From Grimontia celer (GTDB lineage Bacteria > Pseudomonadota > Gammaproteobacteria > Enterobacterales > Vibrionaceae), in the NCBI RefSeq assembly GCF_900055185.1, contig NZ_FIZX01000002.1, positions 996,586 to 1,060,585 of the forward strand: a stretch of DNA of 64,000 bases, read 5' to 3'. Under the pieces are notes generated by a model that saw only the letters and a list, made by a program, of their open reading frames with translations, had not been told where the DNA came from and searched no databases. Positions 45,420-52,678 of this stretch are shown piece by piece. Position numbers and translations under genes: made by a program. Each line of letters begins with the position of its first letter. Within the stretch, counting starts at the first letter, position 1.

Positions 45420-46241
45420 ATGTCGAACAGCAAAGAGCAAAACTTCACTTCCACGCTAAACCAAGGCTGGCAACAGCACGAGTCAGAACCTGATAGTGTT
45501 TTTGATTCGATGGCCTCTATGTTAGATAGCTTGGATCCAGAACAAACCGAATCTGCGATGACCTTATTGCTCCATACAGCAATAGGGCATCTGAGCGCTC
45601 CTGAAAAGCTATTACACCTACTTGCATCATTGAACTCTAACCAATCAAATCTTCCTTCCAGCCTTCGTGCGCAAGTCGTGGCAGATTACTTTTCTACCAA
45701 TGTTCTATGCGACATGAGCCATTTAACAACTGATGAGCAGCACAGAGTTTTCACTCAGATTGCCAACGAGTACACTGCATTAGAAAACACGGCTCAAGCG
45801 TCACAATGGTTAACGATGGCCACGGAAGGGGTTAGCGAAAGATCTGTATCAAAACCTCTAGCGCGGGCTATTGCTATCACTGGCAATAACTTAGCCTGTC
45901 GGTTTGAAGATTTGAAATATCGTACCCCAGAGCAAGACCAGCAAATGATCAAAGCAGCACAATTGGCTTTACAGTATTGGCGAGTTGCAGGTGGTTGGAT
46001 ACAAGAAGAGCGCGCTGAATATCGATTAGCGATGAGTTTAATAAAAGCTGGTCAATATCAAGACGCGCGAACACACGCAGAGCGTTGTGAAGCAATATGC
46101 ATTGAGAATGAAGCAGATGATTTTGAGAGATACTTCGCCAGTGATCTGTTGATGTTAGTGCACTTCCACTTGGCACAAAGCTTCAAACAGAATTTGAGTG
46201 AAGAACTGCGGGGTTATTGTGAAACGAGCCCGCTAAGCTGA
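45420..46241 (+). CDS. Unknown helical-repeat protein
   Basis: A 273-aa cytosolic protein, Leu/Ala/Gln-rich and probably all-helical. Repeated patterns such as AAQLALQYWRVAGGWIQEER and LIKAGQYQDARTHAERCEAI resemble TPR units near residues 170-240. The frame opens at 45330, but the ATG at 45420 has AAGGA eight bases before it. No specific family was recognised. It lies between the two LexA boxes but has none of its own. Confidence 0.68.
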   Translation: MSNSKEQNFTSTLNQGWQQHESEPDSVFDSMASMLDSLDPEQTESAMTLLLHTAIGHLSAPEKLLHLLASLNSNQSNLPSSLRAQVVADYFSTNVLCDMSHLTTDEQHRVFTQIANEYTALENTAQASQWLTMATEGVSERSVSKPLARAIAITGNNLACRFEDLKYRTPEQDQQMIKAAQLALQYWRVAGGWIQEERAEYRLAMSLIKAGQYQDARTHAERCEAICIENEADDFERYFASDLLMLVHFHLAQSFKQNLSEELRGYCETSPLS

Positions 46242-46281
46242 CATCAGACTCTTACAGTAATCATTCCCACTTGGTGCATAA

Positions 46282-46677
46282 TCAGCCTGAAAATTCCTGC
46301 AGTGCTCTCAGCGCTGCTTCTGCTTTTTCCGCCTGCACAAAGATATGATCGTGGTAGTAGGCGGCGAGCACATTCGCACTGATATCTTTCTCTGCCAACT
46401 TGGTAGCAACCGCAGCCGTTAAACCTACAGCATCCAGGCTGGAATGAACTGTCAAAGTAATTTGACGATAGACCCCTTCGAACACAATGTTTGCTGATTC
46501 AGCCGCTGATTTCTCCAGCAGCAAGGTTAACCCTTCGGCTTCCCGGAAAATGGCCAACGGTTCAAGCTCCACGTAATCCGACAGCGCACCTGATACGGCA
46601 CAAAACACAAACTCCCCGTCAATCAAAGCTGGTTCCATCGATGACAAAAGAGCCTCTAATTCAACGATTCCCGCCAT
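46282..46677 (-). CDS. ACT-domain protein
   Basis: A 131-aa protein with an ACT-like fold in its second half (ITLTVHSSLDAVGLTAAVAT, then ANVLAAYYHDHIFVQAEKAEAAL). The first half (DGEFVFCAVSG, then YVELEPLAIFREAEGLTLLL) matches the family of two ACT-type modules annotated as ACT domain-containing protein. Such domains sense amino acids; the target here is unknown. LexA box 2 lies about 110 bases before its start on the opposite side. Confidence 0.85.
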   Translation of the reverse strand: MAGIVELEALLSSMEPALIDGEFVFCAVSGALSDYVELEPLAIFREAEGLTLLLEKSAAESANIVFEGVYRQITLTVHSSLDAVGLTAAVATKLAEKDISANVLAAYYHDHIFVQAEKAEAALRALQEFSG

Positions 46678-46787
46678 ATTTCTCTCCCTGTTAGTAGCGT
46701 AACCATCCGTTACTCAATGTATCGCTTCTGTTTAGTCAAAAGAAGTGTAGGGTGGTTCAAACTCTCACACGTACCACTTTTATTGAA

Positions 46788-46807
46788 AACTGTATTTATA
46801 TACAGTG
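46788..46807. promoter_or_regulatory. LexA (SOS) box 2
   Basis: AACTGTATTTATATACAGTG matches the LexA consensus at 17 of 20 positions with a perfect CTGT-N8-ACAG core. It lies 32 bases before the start of the 46840 gene. Confidence 0.85.
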
Positions 46808-46839
46808 TTGCTTATTAGCGATCCATATTTAGGGAAAAC

Positions 46840-47058
46840 ATGAGAGATTCACTGCGCGCGAAAGTCATCGAAGTCTGTAGAAAGAAAATCCTTGCTAAGG
46901 GAGATAACGTCAATGTTTCCTTCTATGCCTTCTTTGCGAACAAAAATGACGATCCAGAGCTGCTAATGGAAGCCGCTACCTGGTGGATCAAAACTCATGA
47001 ACTCGACCATTTCGTGAAAGCCCGGGATGTTATCACCTTAGTTGAAAACGACAGATAG
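46840..47058 (+). CDS. Small DUF6500-like protein under a LexA box
   Basis: A 72-aa cytosolic protein starting MRDSLRAKVIEVCRKKILAK. FYAFFANKNDDPELLMEAAT and WWIKTHELDHF follow. I believe this is the family NCBI calls DUF6500, from memory of conserved FYAFFANKNDDP; the family has no known function. AGGG lies before the start. The LexA box predicts induction by DNA damage. Its end overlaps the longer frame of the VOC gene, which really starts at 47096, so the two may be cotranscribed. Confidence 0.75.
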   Translation: MRDSLRAKVIEVCRKKILAKGDNVNVSFYAFFANKNDDPELLMEAATWWIKTHELDHFVKARDVITLVENDR

Positions 47059-47095
47059 GCTCTGCGGTACCGAGCAAAATAAACGAGGAACAGAC

Positions 47096-47482
47096 ATGTC
47101 TATCATCAGCCACATTACTCTGGGTACCAATGACTACGAAAGGGCATCAATATTCTATGATGCGGTATTGAAACCTTTGGGTATGACACGCGTACCCAAG
47201 CCACCCGGCAAACCACCGCTTTATGCCAAAGACGATCAAATGCCGTTCCTGTATCTATACAAGCCGTTTGATGGCAGGCCTGCAACCTGGGGCAACGGTA
47301 CACACGTCGCCTTTAAAGCGGAAAGCCGTGAAGCGGTCGATGAGTTTTACGTTGAAGCATTAGCCAATGGTGGCGCTGACGAAGGGGCTCCAGGTTTAAG
47401 GGAGCACTATGGGCCGAATTACTACGCTGCTTACGTTAGAGATCCAGACGGAAATAAGCTCCAAGCGGTTTGTTACGAATAG
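47096..47482 (+). CDS. VOC-family (glyoxalase-like) protein
   Basis: Vicinal-oxygen-chelate fold protein (128 aa): ISHITLGTNDYERASIFYDA at the N-terminus, NGTHVAFKAESREAVDEFY in the middle and RDPDGNKLQAVC at the end. His in SHITL, His in THVAF and a C-terminal acidic residue would be metal ligands. I chose 47096 because GAGGA lies seven bases before it. It follows the LexA-controlled 72-aa gene by 37 bases and could share its transcript. The substrate is unknown. Confidence 0.88.
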   Translation: MSIISHITLGTNDYERASIFYDAVLKPLGMTRVPKPPGKPPLYAKDDQMPFLYLYKPFDGRPATWGNGTHVAFKAESREAVDEFYVEALANGGADEGAPGLREHYGPNYYAAYVRDPDGNKLQAVCYE

Positions 47483-47485
47483 AAC

Positions 47486-47510
47486 AATGGCGCTTTCGCG
47501 CCATTTCTTT
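47486..47510 (+). terminator. Terminator of the VOC gene
   Basis: AATGGCGC-TTTC-GCGCCATT is followed by T-rich sequence. Confidence 0.9.
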
Positions 47511-47545
47511 TTGTCTTACTAAGACAAACAAACTGTAAGAAGAAT

Positions 47546-47571
47546 AGGGCGCATAACACTGTTTACGCCCT
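47546..47571 (-). terminator. Terminator of the carbonic anhydrase gene
   Basis: AGGGCG and CGCCCT enclose 14 bases; on the minus strand ATTCTTCTT follows. Confidence 0.6.
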
Positions 47572-47584
47572 TGTTCAGAGAACC

Positions 47585-48442
47585 TTAGTTCACAATCTCA
47601 GACAACAGATCTTTGTTCACCACAAGGTTACGTACGCCGTGTGCGTGGTCTTCATCAAAGGCATTGCCTTCACACCACTCGCCAACGGTTTCGATATTTA
47701 CTTTTGCAACTTTCGGACGAACGCTCCAAGTCACCTGGAATGGTGAGCCTTTCTCGTTGTAGCCAGGGCCAGTGGTTGAACCCATATATTGAATTGGCTT
47801 ACCCGTGTTAGTAGGAATCGCGACCGCCTGATGCACACCATCTTGAACTTCATGCTCTGTCAGTTCTTCAAAGTCGTAAGCATTTTTGTCGTTCACCAGC
47901 ACGTAAACCTGAGTTTCTACACGAAGCTGCGGGTTTTTGTTGGCATCACTCAAACATGCGCCAAGCGTCGGGCCGGGTTCAACCTGCGCAGTTGAGTGAA
48001 CATAGTGAACCTCGATGGTATCACCAGGTTTCAGATCACCATGCTTGCTTGGACAAACTTCATTCATAACCGGCGCTAGTTCAGCATCTGACAGTTTGCC
48101 GGAGTAACGGTAACCCGTGTGGTAGCCTTCACCGTCACCATTACCGGCATAAACAGTAAATTCGCCACCTTTGTGTTCAGCATTTTTGTGGAAGTGGATG
48201 TTACACAGGTTCATTTCTGTGTAAGACGGTGCAGTGCTGAACAACGTGGTGTTATTGCCTGCTTTAGAATCAATATCACGCGGTGATTGAGGACCAAATC
48301 CTTCATCTTCTGTGTTTTCAGCCAGCTCTTGACGTTGCTCTAAAATAACAGCGTCTGATACTGGCGTATTTGCGTCTTTTGCCAACACACCGAACGACGT
48401 TGTCATAGCCAATGTAATGATGCAAAGGTTGCTTGCTTTCAT
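47585..48442 (-). CDS. Delta-class carbonic anhydrase, secreted
   Basis: Periplasmic enzyme that interconverts CO2 and bicarbonate. The 285-aa precursor has a signal peptide (MKASNLCIITLAMTTSFGVLA). The zinc-site segment NLCNIHFHKNAEHKGGEF resembles the His-X-His and His pattern of alpha/delta carbonic anhydrases. The C-terminal part QVTWSVRPKV, then GEWCEGNAFDEDHAHGVRNL, is as I recall it in bacterial delta-class proteins. The frame opens at 48559, but the ATG at 48442 has AAGGGA and begins the signal peptide. It probably helps bicarbonate supply or pH control. Confidence 0.8.
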   Translation of the reverse strand: MKASNLCIITLAMTTSFGVLAKDANTPVSDAVILEQRQELAENTEDEGFGPQSPRDIDSKAGNNTTLFSTAPSYTEMNLCNIHFHKNAEHKGGEFTVYAGNGDGEGYHTGYRYSGKLSDAELAPVMNEVCPSKHGDLKPGDTIEVHYVHSTAQVEPGPTLGACLSDANKNPQLRVETQVYVLVNDKNAYDFEELTEHEVQDGVHQAVAIPTNTGKPIQYMGSTTGPGYNEKGSPFQVTWSVRPKVAKVNIETVGEWCEGNAFDEDHAHGVRNLVVNKDLLSEIVN

Positions 48443-48925
48443 TGGTTTATCCCTTATTAATTGAAATAGTTCGATAGGTGTTCTCATGGAATTCATTGTG
48501 AAAAAACAACCTGATAGTTTCACATGTCCTGAAGGCAGTTTTCCGTTTACTGAGAACACATAACGAGAGTAACGAAAGTCAGCTCAGATGTTCATAGTGG
48601 AAGCTGACCAGTCTCAAATCTTTATGAGTAATTCTCTGAACTGAAGCAATTGGATGTATCAAACTGCTATGCATCTGTGGAAGGTGTCATGTTTGGTTGA
48701 GTGCGCGAGTATAGATTTGTTTTGGTTGTATTTATTAACTCAGACTCAGAGTATCCAAACTTCAAAGACCAATTCGTGTAAACTCAGCCTAAATCTAGCT
48801 GTTAATTAGCCATGCTCAAGTGCGCATTATCTATCTTATGTTAAATATGATATACAGCTACGCCAAATCTGACTCTCCTACGTCTGTCATTACCCACTTT
48901 CTTCAAAGATTTCAGTCTATTGAAC

Positions 48926-48959
48926 GTAATTATCTATTTACCATAAAATAGATAATTAC
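48926..48959. repeat. 14-bp perfect inverted repeat
   Basis: GTAATTATCTATTT and AAATAGATAATTAC enclose ACCATA. It is AT-rich and adjacent to the terminator hairpin at 48969. Confidence 0.7.
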
Positions 48960-48968
48960 CATATTACT

Positions 48969-49006
48969 AAGAAGCTGCCACAAAACACGTTCTGTGGCAG
49001 CTTCTT
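48969..49006 (-). terminator. Hairpin terminator of the 49039 lipoprotein
   Basis: AAGAAGCTGCCACA and TGTGGCAGCTTCTT form a perfect 14-bp stem with a 10-base loop, 33 bases after the stop codon. No long T-run follows. Confidence 0.7.
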
Positions 49007-49038
49007 CTTACTCAGATAATTATCTTTGCTCGGGAGCG

Positions 49039-49743
49039 TTAGTTGATCGGTGCGCTGCCCCAAATCATGCTGTCACTGCGGCCAATAACACCAGCAATGT
49101 ATGATTGGCCATCCTTTGTTACTGTCATAATTGCGCCGTATTCGTAAGTACCATCAAAGCCACTATTCCAACATTGAGTTGCATCTGCCCAAGTGATATT
49201 GAAGTAGCTGCTCTTTCTTTCAAGTCGGCCGCCAATCGTACATTGTCCATTGACGTCAAATGAACCGTCTTCATAAACAGTCCAAGTTGAACCATCATTC
49301 ATGTTGGTATGTGTTCCAACGATATCAGCAAGTTGAAGAGAATCAGCCGTCTTCTCCATTGTTACTGTCGTTGAGTAACCCGGAATGTCGATATCTAGTG
49401 ACGCTGAATTATTAGCAAAATTAATTGTTGTTCCAATATTCTCGTCATATACAAATGTACCGTTCGCTCCCTCTACCGCAGTTATACCTTTGGTGGTCAA
49501 GCTGTTTGATGATGAAATCGCACTATCGGCTACCAGAATCGCACTAGTGTCATAGTTAGCGAGAATAACCGGGTATTTATCTCGAGTAGTATCGACCAGC
49601 ATGACGCTTAGCATCGTTGGATCTAGATAAATCCCATCATTACTCGTGCCCGATTGAGAATCAGTAGCTGTTGAATCACCGCCTCCACAACCAGCTAAGA
49701 GCATTGCAGCCGCGATTGATGTAAGTACAGAGTTCCTTTTCAT
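49039..49743 (-). CDS. Unknown lipoprotein
   Basis: The 234-aa precursor has a lipobox (LLAGC, followed by GGGDS), so it is lipidated and, with Gly at +2, probably sorted to the outer membrane. A Ser/Thr-rich linker leads to a beta-rich domain. NDGSTWTVYEDGSFDVNGQC and FDGTYEYGAIMTVTKDGQ resemble repeated beta-hairpins, with a Cys pair at about 168 and 192. No family was recognised. Confidence 0.75.
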   Translation of the reverse strand: MKRNSVLTSIAAAMLLAGCGGGDSTATDSQSGTSNDGIYLDPTMLSVMLVDTTRDKYPVILANYDTSAILVADSAISSSNSLTTKGITAVEGANGTFVYDENIGTTINFANNSASLDIDIPGYSTTVTMEKTADSLQLADIVGTHTNMNDGSTWTVYEDGSFDVNGQCTIGGRLERKSSYFNITWADATQCWNSGFDGTYEYGAIMTVTKDGQSYIAGVIGRSDSMIWGSAPIN

Positions 49744-49854
49744 TATTTACTCCATTTATATTAGGCGGTTACAAGCCTATATGGAGTGGATGAAATGCCA
49801 AATTGGTGGCGTTTTATTTGCGACACACTGACCACCAAACTATGCATATTTCCC

Positions 49855-50316
49855 CTAACGCATCATCCGCTTCAGACGACTGTCGTAATAGAAGTCGCGT
49901 TGGTCGATGATTTTGACTTTATGGCTGTCAGGATGCGTGGGATTAATCAGGAAGTTGTATTCGCTGGCGATGATCGCTGATGGTAACTGAATGACTGGTG
50001 TCGTCATTTCTCGAAGCCAAGCGGTACCATAGTTACGCGAAGTATCGGCATCTGGCACAGCGTCCCAACCATTTGGGAGTTCTTGCTCTGAGACACGTTT
50101 GATTGGCAGATCGTCGGGTATGTAGATGGTCATCATCACCAAAGGAGGCATTTGAACCGGGCTTTCATGAACAAAGCGTTCAAGTGCAGCCAAAGAACGG
50201 GAGCCTGCAGTGTATAGAATGGGTTGTCCTTTCTGATGCCAGCGCCCAGACCCAAACATGCCCCCCATCCCACTGAGATCAGCAAACCGCTTAACAGAAA
50301 GTCGAAACACCTCCAT
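49855..50316 (-). CDS. RES-domain toxin (NAD+ phosphorylase family)
   Basis: RES toxins (ParT/MbcT type) degrade NAD+ or modify targets with it. The 153-aa protein has the conserved pattern: GRW (Arg25), ILYTAGSRSLAALERFVH (Tyr35, Glu46) and LPSAIIASEYNFLINPTH with conserved Ser. It starts on the last base of the upstream antitoxin stop codon (TAATG), so production is coupled to the antitoxin. The frame and active residues are intact. Confidence 0.92.
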   Translation of the reverse strand: MEVFRLSVKRFADLSGMGGMFGSGRWHQKGQPILYTAGSRSLAALERFVHESPVQMPPLVMMTIYIPDDLPIKRVSEQELPNGWDAVPDADTSRNYGTAWLREMTTPVIQLPSAIIASEYNFLINPTHPDSHKVKIIDQRDFYYDSRLKRMMR

Positions 50317-50750
50317 TAGGCGGTCATGCCATGCATCAGGCGGTTAAGCACGTTTTCTACATATTGAATACCTGTATTAGTATCCAAATAGTCGACAGCG
50401 GCCTTTCCACCAAAAGCTACCTGTGGCGTTTTCAGCCAGTCCAATGCAGTGGCGCGGTCTTCATAGTATTCGACCGCTAAATCGACAACGCGGCGAATGG
50501 CCAGTGTCTTTTCAGACTGGGAAGGCGTCAAAAGATCAGAGTCGCTTTTACGTTGTAAACTTCTTGGACTTAGGCCAATCAAGGTCACCCATTCACCACT
50601 GCTCATCGCCATTTCTTTCATGACTTTACGCGCGTGTTTGACTTTCAATCCATGGCGGATGATATCCAGTTCCATGTCTTGATTGATGACCTGGCCTTCT
50701 TTCACGATGCCAAGTGACATTAGCTGTTCTGCGTACATACCAACCTCCAA
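50316..50750 (-). CDS. Xre/MbcA/ParS antitoxin (DUF2384 C-terminal domain)
   Basis: The 144-aa antitoxin has an N-terminal helix-turn-helix-like part (SSGEWVTLIGLSPRSLQRKS) and the DUF2384 toxin-binding domain (VVDLAVEYYEDRATALDWLK, then TPQVAFGGKAAVDYLDTNTG). It neutralises the RES toxin by covering its active site and probably represses its own promoter, where TTGTCGTA repeats occur. GGAGG precedes the start. Confidence 0.92.
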   Translation of the reverse strand: MEVGMYAEQLMSLGIVKEGQVINQDMELDIIRHGLKVKHARKVMKEMAMSSGEWVTLIGLSPRSLQRKSDSDLLTPSQSEKTLAIRRVVDLAVEYYEDRATALDWLKTPQVAFGGKAAVDYLDTNTGIQYVENVLNRLMHGMTA

Positions 50751-50764
50751 TGAGCTTTGACTAA

Positions 50765-50793
50765 ATTATGTGCGTCATTTGTCGTATTGTAAA
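50765..50793 (-). promoter_or_regulatory. Promoter of the RES-Xre toxin-antitoxin operon
   Basis: On the minus strand TTTACA and CATAAT are exactly 17 bases apart, 15 bases before the antitoxin start. Confidence 0.7.
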
Positions 50794-50808
50794 GCGCCAC
50801 TTGTCGTA
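50779..50808. promoter_or_regulatory. Operator repeats of the toxin-antitoxin operon
   Basis: TTGTCGTA occurs at 50779-50786 and 50801-50808, 22 bases apart (two helical turns). One copy is in the promoter spacer, the other just upstream of the -35 box. This fits autorepression by the Xre-like antitoxin. Confidence 0.6.
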
Positions 50809-50883
50809 AAGGAAAGTTGTAGCACGGACTGAATAAAAAGAAGCTATAGTCTAAGGTATCTGAAAATTAGTATATTTTTCTGT

Positions 50884-50895
50884 GCAAGCGCTTGC
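50884..50895. promoter_or_regulatory. Palindrome GCAAGCGCTTGC, copy 1 of AAGCGCTTGC
   Basis: A perfect 12-base palindrome with a central CG, resembling LacI/PurR-family operators. The AAGCGCTTGC part recurs at 55436-55445 and 58647-58656. Confidence 0.5.
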
Positions 50896-50896
50896 T

Positions 50897-51030
50897 AAAA
50901 AAGAGTGCGGCTTAAATAAATTAAGCCGCAAGTTGGCAAAAAAGGTACTTATTTTTGGTTAGCTACAAGAGCAAGAGGGATTGCTCTGTAGTGGAGTTAC
51001 GCAGTTGCTTTGAACTAACCTTAACATTGC
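50897..51030 (-). ncRNA. Candidate structured small RNA
   Basis: On the minus strand the stem TGCGGCTTAA with TTAAGCCGCA (50906-50930) is followed by CTC and six T, a good intrinsic terminator, yet no minus-strand gene lies upstream of it. Before it is a folded block. GGTTAG pairs with CTAACC (50957-50962 and 51015-51020). Inside is CTACA-GAGCAA paired with TTGCTC-TGTAG with one bulge. A weak TATATT -10 box is near 51038-51043. The transcript would be about 130 nt. No known RNA family was recognised. Confidence 0.4.
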
Positions 51031-51163
51031 TGCGGGAATATATAATAACCACAATTAATACAAGGCATATTCAAATTGCGCTTATAGTGTGCTCACTCAC
51101 GTTGATATCGTAAACAGTGATATTTGTATAAATCATTACGGATTCTGGAAAGTTAGGTAGAGC

Positions 51164-52066
51164 ATGACGTCTTTTAAGAAATCTCTGTCAATGATAAAGC
51201 CCATCTCCCACTTTTTAGCGGTTGTGTCGAACCAATCTGTCACGCATGCTGGAGAAGCGCTGGGAATTGCGCCGTCAAGGATTAGTGAATCTCTCAAATA
51301 TTTAGAAGAGATTTGGAATGTTCAGTTATTTCGCCGTGAAGGCCGTCAAATGAAACTGACGAATGCTGGCCAACGAGCTTATGAGCGATACCACCACTTG
51401 GTTTACACCTTGCTCGACACTGTGAGTGAGGATATCGATCCTGACGCCATTCCTTCGGTCTTATCTATTACCACGCCAGTTGATATTGGCACTCACCTGA
51501 TGCCGAGCGTTATATCAAGCTTTAATAAGCAATACCCGAACGTGGAAGTGAAACTGTTTGCTTCCGATCAGGTCATGGATATGTCTGAGGCCGATATTGA
51601 TTTAGCTATTCGCGTAGGCAAGCTAAGAGGCAAAGCGACAACCGAGGAAGAGGTGATCATGAAAACCCGCCCTTTCCTGGCTGCTTCTCCAGAAATCATT
51701 CAGAACATCCGTGAAGGCTTATACCCTGAAGGTGCGCCTTTTATTCGTTTGTTGCGCCTACCTGAAAGTAAAGAAATGAAGCTTAAAAGTACGGATGCCA
51801 CGCTCAAGTTAAAGACTGTCGCCGCTTCAGACAACGCCACTGCCGCACAACAAATGGCTTATGACGGATTGGGAGCTGCACTGTTTACCGGTTTACCAAC
51901 TAAGCCTTACCTGGAAAAAGGAAGGCTGGAAAAGATAGACCATGTTGTTATGCCTGATATTTACATCTTTGCCAGTTGGCCAGGGCGGCGTATGACTCAG
52001 GGCGCCAAAGCGCTTCTAGAGCTGTTCAAACTGGAGCTAAGCGAGCAACAAAAACTATATGGGTAA
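51164..52066 (+). CDS. LysR-family transcriptional regulator
   Basis: A 300-aa regulator with helix-turn-helix SVTHAGEALGIAPSRISESL (about 27-46) and KLTNAGQRAYERY. The ligand-binding domain starts at about residue 95 (VLSITTPVDIGTHLMPSVIS). The recognition helix is less typical than usual. Its 3' end overlaps the convergent Lrp gene by 12 bases. Possible starts are 51164 and Met10. The target is not evident. Confidence 0.88.
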   Translation: MTSFKKSLSMIKPISHFLAVVSNQSVTHAGEALGIAPSRISESLKYLEEIWNVQLFRREGRQMKLTNAGQRAYERYHHLVYTLLDTVSEDIDPDAIPSVLSITTPVDIGTHLMPSVISSFNKQYPNVEVKLFASDQVMDMSEADIDLAIRVGKLRGKATTEEEVIMKTRPFLAASPEIIQNIREGLYPEGAPFIRLLRLPESKEMKLKSTDATLKLKTVAASDNATAAQQMAYDGLGAALFTGLPTKPYLEKGRLEKIDHVVMPDIYIFASWPGRRMTQGAKALLELFKLELSEQQKLYG

Positions 52067-52519
52067 GCGAGATCGCTTTTTCACCTGTCCAAATGCAAAG
52101 CTGGATTCGATGGCTGCAATATTGGGAAGACGGGTCAACTCTCTACGAATAAACCGCTCATATGTTTTGAGTGATTCACTCACAACATGAAGTAGGTAGT
52201 CGTGGGTGCCTGTCATGAGAAAGCACTCAAGCACTTCATCCATTTGGTCGATTAACGACTCAAACTTCACCATGTTCTCTTCCGTGGGCTTTTCGAGTTT
52301 AACCAAAACAAAGACGTTGATAGGCAAACCACATTTTTCCTGATCAATGTGAGCGTGATAACCAGTAATTATTCCCTTTTTCTCCAGCGCTCTCACCCGG
52401 CGCAAACAAGGCGAAGGGGATAGTGATACGCGATCTGACAGTTCCTGATTGGTTAGGCGTCCCTCTTTTTGCAGCTCGTCGAGAATCTTCTTATCAATGC
52501 TATCAAGATTATGCTCCAT
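52055..52519 (-). CDS. Lrp/AsnC-family transcriptional regulator
   Basis: A 154-aa feast/famine regulator. The N-terminal helix-turn-helix is NQELSDRVSLSPSPCLRRVR, then ALEKKGIITGY. The C-terminal RAM domain (about 70-150) has VLECFLMTGTHDYLLHVVSE. A GTG at 52537 would add six residues; I prefer the ATG at 52519. It is divergent from the PLP enzyme at 52679, with a palindrome between them. By analogy with other Lrp-type regulators next to amino-acid degrading enzymes, it probably controls that gene. Confidence 0.92.
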   Translation of the reverse strand: MEHNLDSIDKKILDELQKEGRLTNQELSDRVSLSPSPCLRRVRALEKKGIITGYHAHIDQEKCGLPINVFVLVKLEKPTEENMVKFESLIDQMDEVLECFLMTGTHDYLLHVVSESLKTYERFIRRELTRLPNIAAIESSFAFGQVKKRSRLPI

Positions 52520-52563
52520 ACCCTGCTCTATCCTCACATTAGTAGCGCCAGATAATTAAATAT

Positions 52564-52578
52564 TGGCAGATACTGCCA
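52564..52578. promoter_or_regulatory. Palindrome between the Lrp regulator and the PLP enzyme
   Basis: TGGCAG-ATA-CTGCCA is a perfect 15-base inverted repeat 45 bases before the Lrp start and about 100 bases before the PLP gene. It is a candidate operator, but it does not fit the classical Lrp site well. Confidence 0.45.
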
Positions 52579-52678
52579 TTTAGTAACAACTATAGGGTGA
52601 AATTCGCAATCATCCTTATCGTTAGGTCGGCTAATTTATCGTTATACCTACTACGTGATTTAGTGAAGGGAAATAACG

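Larger units (their letters stand above)
48443..49038. other. 596-base intergenic region with hairpin cluster
   Basis: No gene is convincing here. The last 100 bases hold two strong inverted repeats (48926-48959 and 48969-49006) and a palindrome, GATAATTATC, at 49015-49024. The rest is unstructured AT-rich DNA that must include the carbonic anhydrase promoter. Confidence 0.55.
50751..51163. other. 413-base region with TA promoter, palindrome and candidate RNA
   Basis: It contains the antitoxin promoter with operator repeats (50765-50808), the palindrome GCAAGCGCTTGC (50884-50895), a minus-strand terminator-like hairpin (50897-50930) and a second folded block (50957-51020). No protein gene was found. 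Confidence 0.6.
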
